64,000 bases of DNA from Vesta saturnalis (taxonomy: Eukaryota; Arthropoda; Insecta; Coleoptera; Lampyridae), in contig JARFJB010002198.1 of the NCBI GenBank assembly GCA_036346205.1, positions 1,955,001-2,019,000 of the forward strand, read 5' to 3'. Below are positions 47,630-60,309 of this stretch, one piece after another. The notes below the pieces were generated by a model, which worked only from the letters and a program-made list of their open reading frames with translations, did not search any database and was not told the origin of the DNA. Made by a program: the position numbers and the translations under genes. Numbering within the stretch: the first letter of the stretch is position 1; the number at the start of each line of letters is the position of its first letter.

Positions 47630-49999
47630 TACAGGGTGAATCACGACGGATTCCAATGAGTTTTATGAGAAAACTGGAAATATCTTTTGATTTTTGTTGC
47701 AGGAACAATGTGTAGGTCCATTAAGGCTACATTTTTGAAGTATGACAAATAAGATACCTTCGTTAGGGTTCTCTATACCTAAATACAGAGCGTTTTGATT
47801 TATTTTGATTTATCTGCTTCAGGATCTTGAAAATAGGTTGTGTCGTTGATTTATTTAATTTTAATTTATTTAATTGCGAATAATACTATACTGGGTGTTC
47901 AGATTTTTCGGTTGTATTATTAGTACATTCAAACTATATCTTCCTTATCTCAAATGGAACACCCTGTATACTTTAGATCTGTCATGTGACCAATTCAATG
48001 ATCTTCGAAAAAGTACTCAGGTATCCTATGCCTAAACCTTCACGTTTCTAGGTTATTCAACAATATTTATCAATATCACGAATATATTAAATAGTATTAT
48101 TATTCTTAATAATTTAACATAACTACTATAACAAATGCTCGAAATGACTGCCATCTTTTTCAATGCACAGTGCGATTCTCTTTTCAAGCAAACATCTTAC
48201 AGTTTGCAACATAACAGGAGTGACGGTTCCAAATACATTCTTAACTCGGTCTATCATGTCTTCTGCAATAGTAGGAGGAGTAGCATACACTAGATTTTTA
48301 ATATACCCCCATAAAAACAAATACATCAGAGTGAGGTCTGGAGATCTAGGAGGTTAGTTAATTGGGCCATCTCTTCCGATCCATTTGTTATGAAATTTTC
48401 GGTCTAAATATTCCCTTACACGTCGTGAAAAATGTGCAGAGACACCATCTAATTGTAATCATATTTTCTACATGTAGCCAACAGTCGTTTTTTAAAAAAT
48501 TTAAGAATTGGCGATCATTTAAAGTACCGTCGAAAAAATATGGACCAATAACTTGATCAACAATTGTTCCACCATACATATTAATACAACATCGATTGTG
48601 ATGATCTGTCGTATGCAATAAATGCTTATTTTCGGTATCATAATAATGGTAGTTATGACGATTAACATAGCCATTATTAGAAAACGTTTCCTCATCGGTA
48701 AACAATACGTATTGATCAAAATTATCTTCTTCACTGATTTTTTCGAGGATTGTTAAACAAAAAACAATTCTGATAAAGTTGAATATGATATGGGTGTTGG
48801 TGTTTCCTTAAAATTCTGGAGACACTTGATTGATTAATATTTTTGTCTCTCGCAATTATTCTAGTACAGGTATTTGGATTATTAACCACGGAACCTAATA
48901 CCAACAACTCGTTATTTTCGGTATTGGTAACAACTTTTGTTTTTTGCTGTTTTAGGTAAACGGTACTTCCGGTCCCACGAAACGTTTGCAACAATCTCTC
49001 TAGTACTTTTTTACTTGGACGAATGCTGTTGGGGTACCTTGCTGCGTAGACTATTGAAACCAATAAACAATTTCCATAATATTCACCAATGGTTAAAATC
49101 ATATCATTTTTTTCCTGCTTCGAATAAACCATTTTAACTTAAAATAATTATTTGATATTCACCACACAGTGCAAATAATTAATACCCAATTATATTGACA
49201 TACTCTTAATTCATGTCATTTTGACAATAGCACACTACATTAGAATTCAGCTTAGCAGCATCGTTTTTTGTCATAACCATATACATATTTTCATATTTTA
49301 ATTAATTAATATGTGTATTCCTACCCACAAAAGAAGAAATATCTTTGCAAATTACTCGATTCAAAAAATGAACGACAAACATTATTTGTAAAAACATCAT
49401 AAAAAAACTTTAAATTTCAAAATTACTTCAATAACTTTAAACTTGAAGGTTTAGGTATAGGATACCTTAGTACTTTTTGGAAGATCACTGAATTGGTCAC
49501 ATGAGAGATCTAAAACATACAATGTTCCATTTGAACTAGGAAGATATTACAGTTTGAAGGTATTAATAATACAACCGAAAAATCTGAACACTCAGTATAG
49601 TAGTTTTCGCAATTAAATTACCAAATAAATCGACGAAACAGTCTATTTTCGAGATCCTAAAGCAGTTTTGAAAGAATTAGTTTCGTTTGGTAACAATTAA
49701 TTTTTTTCCAAAACCTTCCAATTTAAGTAAAATCAAAATAAATCAAAACGCTTTGTATTTAGGTATAGGGAACCCTAACGAAAGTATCTCAGGTTTCATA
49801 CATTCAAAAATGTGATAAAATATAGGGCAATCCATTTTAAAAAAACATAACTTTGATATGCCACTTTTTGAAGCACCTCTATATTTGAAAAAATTTTAAA
49901 AATGTAGCGTTAATGGACCTCACAATAACCCTGCAAAATCAAAAAATATATCCAGTTTTCTCATACAACCACGTGGCGTCCGTCGTGATTCGCCCTGTA
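47630..49999 (-). mobile_element. DD41D-type element with long inverted arms
   Basis: TACAGGGTGAATCACGACGG at 47630 is mirrored by CCGTCGTGATTCGCCCTGTA ending at 49999, followed by TA. The inverted match runs inwards (about 47630-48030 with 49440-49999). A second pair of terminus motifs is inside each arm: CACCCTGTATAC near 47960 with its partner near 49515, and the ACTGGGTGTTCAGATTTTTC block at 47891 with its partner near 49590. Confidence 0.8.
48126..49132 (-). pseudogene. DD41D-like transposase, third Asp lost
   Basis: ATG at 49132 opens MVYSKQEKNDMILTIGEYYG, AARYPNSIRPSKKVLERLLQ (DUF4817 HTH) and INQSSVSRILRKHQHPYHIQ. After a frame slip YVLFTDEETFSNNGYVNRHN (first Asp), then FFDGTLNDRQFLNFLKND. 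A further slip gives QLDGVSAHFSRRVREYLDRK (second Asp), then PPRSPDLTLMYLFLWGYIKN, where the expected third Asp (LDYF) is Tyr. It ends KDGSHFEHLL. About 335 residues in all; dead because of slips and the Asp-to-Tyr change. Confidence 0.8.
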
Positions 50000-50460
50000 T
50001 ATAAAGAAATTTTAAATATATTAAAAACTACAGTAGCATAACAATTGAGAAAAGAATTAAATAAAAAATATATTCCCCAGAAACAAGATATACGCTACAA
50101 ACTAGTATAAACATTGAGAGAAAGAAGAAAAAACATAACTTTGATATGCCACTCTTTTTTGAAGCACCCTGTATATTTTAAATAATTTTAAAAATGTAGC
50201 CTTAATGAACCTCACAATAACCCTGCAAAATCCAAAAATATATCCAGTTTTCTCATAAAACTACGTGGCGTCCGTCGTGATTCGCCCTGTATATAAAGAA
50301 ATTTGAAATATATTAAAAACTACAGTAGCATAACAATTGAGAAAAGATATACGCTACAAACTAGTATAAACATTGAGAGAAAAAAGAAAAAAAACATAAC
50401 TTTGATATGCCACTCTTTTTTGAAGCACCCTGTATATTTGAAACAATTTTAAAAATGTGA
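49843..50460. repeat. Tandem repeat built from a transposon end plus flank
   Basis: The unit starts AAACATAACTTTGATATGCC and includes the element terminus TCCGTCGTGATTCGCCCTGT plus about 130 bp of flank. Copies start at 49843, 50131 and 50392; the second lacks about 27 bp and the third is partial. The flank is included, so the repeat arose after insertion, by unequal exchange or replication slippage. Confidence 0.85.
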
Positions 50461-51042
50461 ATAAATTAGGAATGGTATACAAAAAAGGACTAGATTCATT
50501 ACCATCAAAGAAAAATAATAACGAAGTTTAAAAATATTGTCAATAGTTTTTAGTACGCTATGACGATGGCCTACTAAAGTTAAAAGTATTATCATGATCG
50601 AAATATGTCCTTGTACAGCTGTGTAAGATCATGGAATTCATCAAGATCAAATTTGCAGTTGTAATCCTTATTTCCCAGCGCTTTGATGTTTAACGTCGAA
50701 TGCGCACGGCATCTGTAAACTCTGCTACAGAACTAACCAATCATTGACCTTATAAAATGTATACAACAATGATATATGTTTCTCATTTTGGATCATATTG
50801 ACGTGTGAAACGGAAACATAAATAATTTGTTGAAACTAGATAAATAAATGTATAATGTCCATCAGCTGTTTTAACGAATATAACTATAAAATTGATCTAT
50901 TTATTTCGAAAACTAATAATCCTTGCGATATTTCAGGCTCACATTCCATTAATATAAGTTATTTGGTTGTAATCTCATTATATTTAGAATTTACATCAGT
51001 TATACATATATAAACACAAAATTTACATCGATTGGGGTTTGA
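50461..51042. other. Non-coding sequence
   Basis: No gene. The last 35 bases before 51043 match the flank of the other tRNA-like copy. Confidence 0.4.
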
Positions 51043-51103
51043 ATCTTGATAGCGCGGTACTCTAGCAAAGTACAGGTCGTAGGTTCAAATCCTACTCGAG
51101 GTA
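51043..51103 (+). pseudogene. tRNA-Ala-like pseudogene
   Basis: Identical to the copy at 40904-40977 from AGCGCGGTACTCTAGCAAAG through the T arm and 3' acceptor, but about 13 bases of the D arm are missing, including the GG pair and most of the A box. It cannot fold as a normal tRNA. It shares both flanks with the other copy. Confidence 0.75.
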
Positions 51104-51399
51104 AACTTTTTATTTATGTATTTAATAAAATTAATAATAATTTTAATAATGTTATGACACACAGAATAATGAAAATCGTGGTGTAAACACCATGTTTCTT
51201 ATTATAACACTCAAACTTTATTTTTGTGATTAATTATTATTATTTGTTACGGTGTATTACATGTTAAGTGCGGTATTGTAACAAAAAGGTTCACACATGA
51301 CCGCTGTTTGCAAACACAATCGTGCACAAGAGTTGCATTATGAAAAGTGTGTCAAAACTGTTACAAACATACAAAGCATCGATACCATTTTTTAATTAA

Positions 51400-54250
51400 C
51401 TTATTACTTAACTCTCAACAATATCCAAACACTTGCCGCTACCGAAACAAAATTATCCACACGAGGCACACTTAACATCACTCCATACCACACATTCCTT
51501 AACAAAATCAAATCAGAGGAATCCGAGGTACACCTCTCCTAGTTCACACTAGAAATCCCACAACCAGTTATGCACTACCACAGCACCCGCAACACCTAGA
51601 GTACGTTACAACCACGGCGCACCTGCCAGCCACCCCAATATTAGTCATCTCCTACTACGACCCACTCGGAATTGACACCCTCCCTGTAGAATTATTAGAA
51701 TAAATCATGGACCTCCCCAACACTGTACTATTAGGGGACCGCGTCAGACACACCCAATACGGTGACTAACCAACCCTAACGGGAACATATTAGCAACTAA
51801 TCACATGCGCCTCACAGAACACCATCCACTTCTTCGGCCACCAAGTAACCTCCAACATAAACCATATCATATGCTCCGAACCACTAATCCAATACTTCAG
51901 CAACCAATACCACTTAGGAACAACAATATCATCAGATCATCTCCCACTCCATATTAATACATTAGGGCCAGCTCATCCACCTACCCCAACGACGATCACA
52001 AGAGGAGACTTCAAAAAAGCAAACTGGGACCTATTTGACTAACACATCACCAACAACCTACCCAACCCCAACCTTGACTCGCCACCAAATATAGACCGAA
52101 CAATACGAGAACTCATAACCGATGCAACAAACATGGCAATACCGACAAAAACCATCGACATCAACAGAAAACCACTTCCTTCCCATATACTAACTATGAT
52201 TAAACATAAAATACAGTGACCAAGCGCCCAAAACAGAATACAATACTCAACGCTCACATCCGAGTAGAAACAAACCGCATCACACAAAAGAACCTTGCCT
52301 ACCGAGACAGCCGTAACTTCAGGCACAAGTTCAAAGTCCTTGCCAAACAAAAGACAACACCACGTTCTCACTTACTACACCATCAAGGTAACATCATCAC
52401 CACGGACCAGGACTATTCAGCCTACATCTCCAGGAGACCTTCGCTACTCCGGACGACCCATTGTTCGATAACGAACTCAAAACTCAAGTCAACCAAAACC
52501 TTGAGGAACTCGGACAGCGTAACGATGTCTTATACATACTAACACAAGATCAATTCCTAAACCAGATCACCTCACATACGGTACTTGACATACTCCGCAA
52601 AGGCAGAAACTCAGCCCCCGGACAAGACGGCCTCAACCGACTCATATTACACAATCTACCACCAAACGCCATCACACAACTTACCCAAATATTCAACCAA
52701 CGCCTATCACGCTCATATTTTCCAACGGAATGGAAATCCGCTCATACAGTTATGAAGGTCAAACCACATTCGAACCCCACACAACCCGCCTTATATAGAC
52801 CTATATCCCTACTGAGCTGCATGGGCAAATGCCTAGAAACAATTATGTCCAGACGACTAAGAGACCACCTCGAAGCCAACAACTCCATCCCAGACAGCCA
52901 ATTCGACTTTATAGCCAACCGCGCATGTCACGATCCACTAGTCAAACTATACACCGACGTCTCCAAATCCCTTAACCACCAAAACTGCTGCCTCGATATC
53001 AAACAGGCATTCAATAAAGTCTGGCATGCCGGACTGATGCACAAAACCCTAGCACTTATCATCGCAATTCACTTCGTCGAACTCCTTCTTTCATACCTGC
53101 GTGACAGGTTTGTGAAGCTCAGGATAGGCACAACCACATCCCAACCGTTTGCACCAACAGCAGGCGTACTACAAAGTTCAGCCTTAGCCCCACTGCTCTA
53201 TCTAATCTACGCACACGACATTCCACTACCCACAGACCAAGACGTTACAATAACCCAATTTGCAGACGACACCGCGATATAGGCAACCAGCCGGAAAAGC
53301 GAGACCGCAAACAGACTAATGTCACAAAAAATACAACAATTCACAAACTTGGCCAACCAGTAAAGAATCACCATCAACCGCAACAAAACTCAAACAATAC
53401 TATTTCGACATCCCAACCTTACAAGACAACCCGACAATCCACAGATAACATTAACCTACAAATAAGAGACGTACAACTACAACTCCAAGACACCATAGTA
53501 TACCTAGGACTTACCTTCTCTTAAATACAGAGCTGGAAGCAAGGCCTCAAAAAGACTCTAAGCAAGGTGCGCAAGCCTGTTGAAAGCACTACGAGGACAG
53601 GACAGGGGCTGCTACACCAAAACCTTACAACACACATGCAAGACGTACATAAGACCGCTAATAGACTACCGTGCGCCATTGTACGCCACTCTCAAAACCA
53701 ATAACCTAAAATCGATCGCCACCTGCGAACGGAACATACTACGAAACATTCACCAACTGCACTACAGTCACTCCAACGCCATGACAATAGAAACAGCAAA
53801 CATACAACCCATCACAGGCAAACTTAAGACATTACAAACAAAATACACAAACCGCAGAGTTCACGGTGATACAACCGCTACCAAAAACATACCTAAAACC
53901 TGCTACACCTACCTGCACTACAGACAACTACGAGATGACTTACTAGAAGACTTCAACAGAATCCTAAACGACACCCCTTACCTACTCCGCTAAACCTTGT
54001 TGCCTCCCTGCTAAAAAGACGACGACCACCGCTCACGAAAATGGCCAACTTTCAAACACGCACACACCACAACGCACCACACCACTACATACATTAAGAG
54101 TTAATCAAACAAGTTAATCATAATAAAATACTAAAACCCAAAAGCAAGAAGACCCAGGGCTGAAAAGGGAGAAGACCCCTAAACTGTTTGCAGAAAGAAT
54201 ACACATAAGTAAGCAAATAATCTATAAGCAAAGAAACGACTTAAAAAAAC
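51400..54250 (+). pseudogene. Jockey-like LINE (endonuclease and reverse transcriptase), T-poor
   Basis: The endonuclease region (about 51560-52000) keeps LLGDRVR and SSDHLPLHI, part of the APE-type catalytic set. The reverse transcriptase in 52461-53282 reads LDILRKGRNSAPGQDGLNRL, YRPISLLSCMGKCLETIMSR, CLDIKQAFNKVWHAGLMHKT (catalytic Asp), TAGVLQSSALAPLLYLIYAH and TQFADDTAI with the intact FADD box, then a stop. The C-terminal part (53580-53993) has LQHTCKTYIRPLIDYRAPLY. A short A-run near 54245 may be the 3' tail. The plus strand is strikingly rich in A and C and poor in T and G compared with the surroundings. Several in-frame stops make it inactive. Confidence 0.85.
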
Positions 54251-56847
54251 CTAGCTCTAAAATACACCAATTACTGCAGTATTTTTAATAAACCAAACAT
54301 CTTACTTGGCCAATATAGTGTACAAAAAACTTTGTACCTAACTTGTTCAGAATATATTTTCCCAAATTCGTACTACATGCAGCACTCTCTGCGGTCGTGC
54401 TGCAAACAAAGTGCTCATGCGGAAAAATTATCTTTCCGAACTAGTTTGGTAAATAACTATTCTCTGTTTCGGAATTGGAATGTACAATTCTTGTACGCAT
54501 CTTGATGTTGGAAGGAACTCAATTCTCAAACGATTTTTAGTGATTTTTTTTTTTCAAGAATTTACACGTTATTAGAAAATTAAATATAAAAGTTGCTTAT
54601 TAGTTGTTACGAAAACTATCAAATAAGCCCACTATCACCAAGTTAATTATTTTCCAACCATATTTTTTAAGTCGTCAGTAATTAATAAATAAGATGAAAC
54701 AAGCCCGAAACAGAGAAAATAGTATAAAACATTCGTTGCAGAAGGCATTCTAAGCACTCATGTTAGAATAGTTGGCGTTCTGTAACTTATGTTTTAAGAT
54801 ACCATTCCAATCAAGAAAAAACAATAAATTGTTTCTGTTTAAAAAAGTATGGTTAAGTCATTACTTGGAAAAGTTGAATTATAATTGAACAACCTTATGA
54901 ATAAATACCTATTCAGATCTTTTTTTTTTAATAATAAAACGCAATGAAGTGATTCAATCAAAAATTGCAGAAACCTAGTATTTCCGAAATATCTAGTGAC
55001 TGCTGAACTTTCCAACATAGCTGCACATCAGTTAATTTTTTTTTTCTGCCTTCTACAGATCTCTGTAAAAAAAAACAAAAACTCTTAAGCATAATTTGAT
55101 ATCTCTATGTACGCATGAAAAACTTATTTGAAAAAGAACTTTAATGTAACATACAAAGTCACAGCCACCTAGGTTTGTATTCAAAATTACGTAAACTTGA
55201 TTACGTTATGAGGGCAATGCATGCAAAGCACTTTTTCCTCAAATTGTACCAACACTTTAACTCAATTTGTGAAGATAGCAAGAAATGCAAACATTACCTT
55301 AAAAGTGAACATAAATGAAATACAATAAATATTAGAGCATAAGATAAATCATTAATAAAGTAACTTACGTAGAATCCTCTCAAGCAATTTACGTACATGC
55401 TTCATGTGTCATTAAATTTTCGGAGTTAGGATAAAATGCACACGAAGTTCTTGCTTTTTAATCCTTCACACTTATCTAAATGGAGCTCATTAATTATACA
55501 TTGTACTACATTTGGGCATGATAAGACTTCCACAATGTTATCAAGAATTTCGTATTTGGATTGCTCAATAAATTTCAGAAAGTGTGAAAATTTCTTAAGT
55601 TCATAGCCATTATTAATTATATTTTAAATAACACATTCCACTGTTAAGTGAGCTTGAACATGACAAAAAAAAATGCATATTATATTTAAATATGAAACAC
55701 AAAATATTTATTATTAAAATTAGAAAGTAGATGTGATAAGCCGCTTTGGATGGATAATTTTATATAGAACGTTCCAATGCAGATGTAAAGCAATCAGTAC
55801 TACGGTTCATAATAAATAATTTAAATAATCACCCAACAGTAGCCTCAATTTGCAAATTTTCGAATTAGAAAATCCTGTTCTAAATTTATAACAAAATGCA
55901 ATTAAGCTACCCTAACACAATATATACACAAATATAATAATGTTTATAATCAACAACATAAAATTACAATACTTTAGTCATTATATTTAAAAATATTTAA
56001 TAGCTTTAATAATTTCATTTAAAATCAATTTAGCTAAATGTTTCTATTAAAAAGGTCAATTAAGTTAAAAAACTTACTTGTTCATTTACAAAACAATGGA
56101 AAAACTGAAATTTATAACGAAAGGAAAGCATTTTTAGATTAAACTCTTTATATGAATGTACAATATTACAAATACAAAAAACTATTTGTTCTTATTGATT
56201 GTAAACATTTTTTTTGTCATACAATATGCACAATACAAGATTTTGTTGAAAGGAAACCTCAGTTTAAGATTAGATTAATATTTAAAGCCACAATAGAAAA
56301 AAATTAAGCCCGAGAACATTTAAATACCAAAATGTTACCTTTATTACACGCAACACTGGTAAGAGCATGCACTTTTAAAACAGTTGAAGGTTAAATCTGA
56401 ATAAGAAGTATTAACTCAGTCATTTTTCCCCTCTCCCTTTATAAAAGCCAATTTTTGCATTGTGACGCTACTTAACAATAAGTGAATCACTGTATAAAGT
56501 GGACCTACTTAAACTTTAAAAAGGGAACAAAACACCAATACCTTATCTAATAAACTTCCCAATCACTTAACTTATTGAAGTGAATTAGTAATAAAAATGT
56601 TTCGCCACTTACAAATACATTTGATAACGAATAGTAAGATTCACTTTTAACACACTGACCAATGTCGACTTTCAATGTAATTGTAATAGATCATAAGAAT
56701 GTAGTTATTAATAAACTATCAACAAATAGATAAATTTCTTGAAATTTGATATTCTGAGTCACTTAAACTGATACATAAGTTATAAATATCACAATATACA
56801 GTAGCAGATAATACAAAATACTGTAAATCCAAAATAATATTACTTAC
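54251..56847. other. AT-rich intron sequence without recognised features
   Basis: No transposon ends, long frames or RNA genes seen. It lies just downstream of the first Asterix exon and is the longest stretch of the window free of obvious repeats. Confidence 0.4.
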
Positions 56848-56968
56848 CTAAAATATTCATATAATCCGGAGTTAAATCTTCTCCCGAAGTATTACTGCTG
56901 CCTGAATTAGCTGGTTTATATCGCTGCACTTTGTCAGGTCTACGTGGGTCCACATTTCCCGGAATCAT
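56848..56968 (-). CDS. Asterix: PAT complex subunit Asterix, first coding exon
   Basis: ATG at 56968 opens MIPGNVDPRRPDKVQRYKPA, then GEDLTPDYMNIL and a donor (G then GTAAGTAAT). Metazoan Asterix begins with the same DPRRP.KV.RYKP block and ends this exon with TPDYMNLLG. The exon stops in phase 1, exactly what the exon at 12081-11966 needs. The transcript exon itself starts at 56985 after TATTACAG; a donor at 57203 (CCT then GTAAGC) suggests an untranslated first exon above it. No second copy of exons 2-3 was seen closer by, so a 44,766-bp intron is inferred. Confidence 0.9.
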
Positions 56969-57204
56969 TGTATATTGATAGTGCCCTGTAATATATACAC
57001 TAAAATATTTGCCTAAATATTAACTTTGTAATTTAATGGGTAAATTTAGATTTGATTAATCTAATCTAGTTGTTTCTGTTGTTGTTGTCTTAACCTATGA
57101 ACTATTGATTCATGGGCTGAAAGTAGTAATTCTGGTTATCTTTTTACTCATTAATGGATACAAATGATTATATTTAAGAAAAAAATCGGTACAAAATGCT
57201 TACA

Positions 57205-57609
57205 GGGTAAAGAAACACTTCAACAATTCACAATGGCCGTTCGATTAAAATGTCAAAAAACTGTCAGATAAGTTCATTGGCGTGCATTTCCTACACTACC
57301 TGAAAACATTAAGAAAACCTAAACAACGTTTAATAACACAAAATTGAGATTAAAATCGATAACTTCAATCTTAATGTAATAAAGAAGTAATCTTGCTTAA
57401 AAATAAATTGTAATTGAACTAACTAAATTTAAATGTATAAAATTTGTTCAGGTGTAAGAAAAAACAGTATAAGTTTTACTCCGCTCAATCATATGTTTAG
57501 AAAGTGATGGCGATTTTTTGACAATTCTATTTATTATTTTATATTTGGTAATATTTTATGTAATCACTAAGTTTATTAGTATAAGTAGATCATTAGATTT
57601 ATTTCGAAT
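57205..57609. promoter_or_regulatory. Divergent promoter region of Asterix and the C3orf33-type gene
   Basis: The two genes are read away from each other from this interval of about 400 bp. No TATA box stands out. The inferred Asterix untranslated exon would end at 57204 and so lies within it. Confidence 0.5.
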
Positions 57610-58394
57610 ATGACGACCTACAGGGATAGATTAAACGACACTTTTAATCATTTTGCTTCCATTATGGCTGAGGATACAAGAGGTGTTAAGGTAATTCTCA
57701 AACTGTTGCTGTTTAAATTTTACAATATTTTTACAGATTACGTGTTACTCAGTTGCGGTAATAGGTTTGACAATAGCAATTCGTCGTGTACGACCAGTAA
57801 GAAAACTTCCTTAGTCATGTGCTTTGTAAATGTGTAATAGTTTAGCAGGTTCAAGAGACCGTCTGATGTGCCTACACATTTTATTAAAGAAGGTCGTGAA
57901 CTAGTTGGAACTGTCGAAAGTATAGACCCTATTGAGGGATTATTGTTAATTAGACACAAACCACTTTTATCAATACCATTTGTAAGTCCCACAACACTTC
58001 CTGTGAAGCTGTCAGGGGTTAATGTAACTCGACATGGTATTAGCTGGTTGCAAACAATAGTAACTGGTTCAGAGGTAAAACTTATTCCAGTCTTAAAACA
58101 AAATAATTGGTTACAATGCGAAGTTTCTCTAGAACAGTTGACACATGACGTAATATACAGTTTTAATTGTTTGCTTGAGTTTGAAATCTTTTGTTCCAGA
58201 AAAAAGTGAAGAAAATTAATGTTGCAGAATCCTTAGTTTCTGTTGGGTTTGCAAACTTAGAAACGACTAATATAGGTTCGAAAAGGTACCATAAGCAGTT
58301 ACATAGAGCTGAACTAGAAGCTCTTCGTAAGAAATTAGGTGTAAAATTTTATATTAAATCAACTAATGAGGTTATAATAAAGCTTTTAAAATAA
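57610..58394 (+). CDS. C3orf33-type membrane protein, complete
   Basis: Four exons: 57610-57690, 57737-57796, 57856-58149, 58200-58394, all GT-AG, all phase 0, giving 209 residues. Exon 1 is MTTYRDRLNDTFNHFASIMA and so on; exon 2 holds a single transmembrane span, ITCYSVAVIGLTIAIRRVR. The rest is an OB-fold/nuclease-like domain: DVPTHFIKEGRELVGTVESI, LSIPFVSPTTLPVKLSGVNV, GISWLQTIVTGSEVKLIPVL, ending YHKQLHRAELEALRKKLGVK. Order and motifs follow vertebrate C3orf33, whose role is poorly known (reported as a signalling regulator). Introns are 46-59 bp. The start ATG is the first in the open frame and lies just after the divergent promoter. AATAAA occurs near 58603. Confidence 0.85.
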
Positions 58395-59832
58395 TATATA
58401 ATACGATTATGAGGACGAGCTCTAAAATGATTATTGTACGATAAAAAATTAACGTTGTGCTAAATTCTTATGTTTATTCTGTATAAAAAAATTAGACAAA
58501 AAGTATAGTGCCTTTATTGTACTTACGAATGATTACATTTTAGTTATCTTATTTTGCAGATCCTCAATTACCTAAACAACGAATTTGTAAATAGCTAGTT
58601 CTAATAAAAGTATTTTCATATAAACTTTGTTTATACATATATCCATCAGTGTAATGCACTATGTCAAACTAATCAGATTGGATAGTTCAGTTAAAATGAT
58701 TACTACCGTATGTTTTTTTTAATAAATTTTTTTTAAATAGTGTTTTTATATCATGTTACTGTGCATGATACATATAGAGGAAAGTATGTTTTCAGAAAGA
58801 ATTTGTGCTACAGAAAGAAAGACACCAAACAAATGTATTTCTACAGTTAGGATTCTAATTATAAAGTATTAGCTTTATATATAAATATTACAAGTAGTAC
58901 TCAGTGAGTGGTCAGGAAGTCTAAAAAAGCAGCCAAAACCCTAATTTTCAATTTAAGATTCCACTATAGTAAAAGTATCTATTGTACAGCAAACATGCCA
59001 GTAGTGAATAATCGACATTAGTTTTACTCTTCGGGCATCTCTGGTTTAAACTGTAGTAGTTTGAAGTTGGTGTTTTAAACTGTAGATTCTTGCTCAATTA
59101 TGCAATTAAAAAGCAACGAACTTCAAGTTAGTTTTCTCAAATACGCTTAGTGCCTGCATAAAAGGAAAACTGGTAATTCTACCATGGTATTATGTGAAAG
59201 AATTTCATTTATTTATTCGCTTTTAGACATTGCTATTAGGCTGTATGTGAAAATAGGTAAAATTAACCATATTATACTAAATGTGGTTTATGTGTAGACC
59301 TACAAAATTTTCGTATAAAGTCTTTATAGATAAACCAAAATAGCCTAATTATATATGCTGCGAAGAATTTTAATTGACAATTTTCATCTGCAACTTTTAA
59401 ATAAATGAAAAAAAATACTAATGTATACTATATAACATAATGAAAACCAGAAAAATTTGAAATCAACAAAAATTTTGGAATATGTTATGGAGAATATTGG
59501 CACGAATAGGTTGGCAGAACGCTATACTTATGCAATTCCACAAAAGGGTTAAATGTTTAAAATTGACAAAACAACAATCCAAAAACAAACTAATGGAACA
59601 ATATTTTAATGATTATACAAACGTCAAAACAATAGATGCAATTGTTCCTCTTTATTACAAGTGGCTAGCCTACCTGATTTGTTTTGTTGAATTCTACTGT
59701 CATAGTAAATTTGTATTTTAGAATATTTTTACGTAAAAGCGTCAATATCTCAACAAGGGCCCGTCTTATGGCTATGAAACGTATTATCAATTAGTATCTA
59801 CTTTTCACGGGGAATCGAAATTTGAAAAAAAA
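58395..59832. other. Non-coding sequence
   Basis: The 3' untranslated region of the preceding gene, then AT-rich spacer. A 79-codon frame at 59482-59721 has no recognisable features and is not called. Confidence 0.4.
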
Positions 59833-60309
59833 TACAGGGTGTTGCATTTGAAAAAAATTAGAAAAATTACATTTCGCGCAAGTTAATCATTCAGTATAGT
59901 TTTACATGTTTTCGAAACACTTCCCAGTTTGTTTGTTAGTAGACTATTATTAATACTCGGTGGTATAAACAGATTTACAAAATCGTGGTGACAATGCTCG
60001 CATCGTGGTTCCAAAGTTAACTCTGTTTTGGTACTAAAGTGACGATATATGCAGAACGGTTAGTGATACAGATACAAATTTCTATACTTTTATTCTAAAT
60101 GTAACAGTGAATCCAAGAATGCAAAAATATACAGGTGTTACATAAAAAACGCGTTTAAGTTGGCATATTTTTGTCAATCACCCTGTATATACCTAAATAT
60201 TTTTAGAATGTAGGTCCAATGATCGTGTATTACCACACCAAAATTAGTTTTGATATCTCTAATAGTTAAGGAGCAATCCACCGTCCACGCAGTAGACACC
60301 CACCCTGTA
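59833..60309. repeat. Cluster of isolated TACAGGGTG-type termini
   Basis: Terminus motifs occur at 59833 (TACAGGGTGTTGC), 60129 (TACAGGTGTTAC), about 60179 (CACCCTGTA) and 60301 (CACCCTGTA). The middle two enclose only about 58 bp. These look like solo ends and small deletion products of the same element family. Confidence 0.6.

Noticed and set aside
49843..50460. Possible CRISPR-like direct repeats
   Set aside because: Units are about 260-288 bp with no spacer pattern and contain a transposon end. The genome is eukaryotic.
51043..51103. A functional second tRNA gene
   Set aside because: About 13 bases of the D arm and most of the A box are deleted.
59482..59721. 79-codon plus-strand frame downstream of the C3orf33-type gene
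   Set aside because: No recognisable motif, AT-rich context, no splice or promoter evidence.
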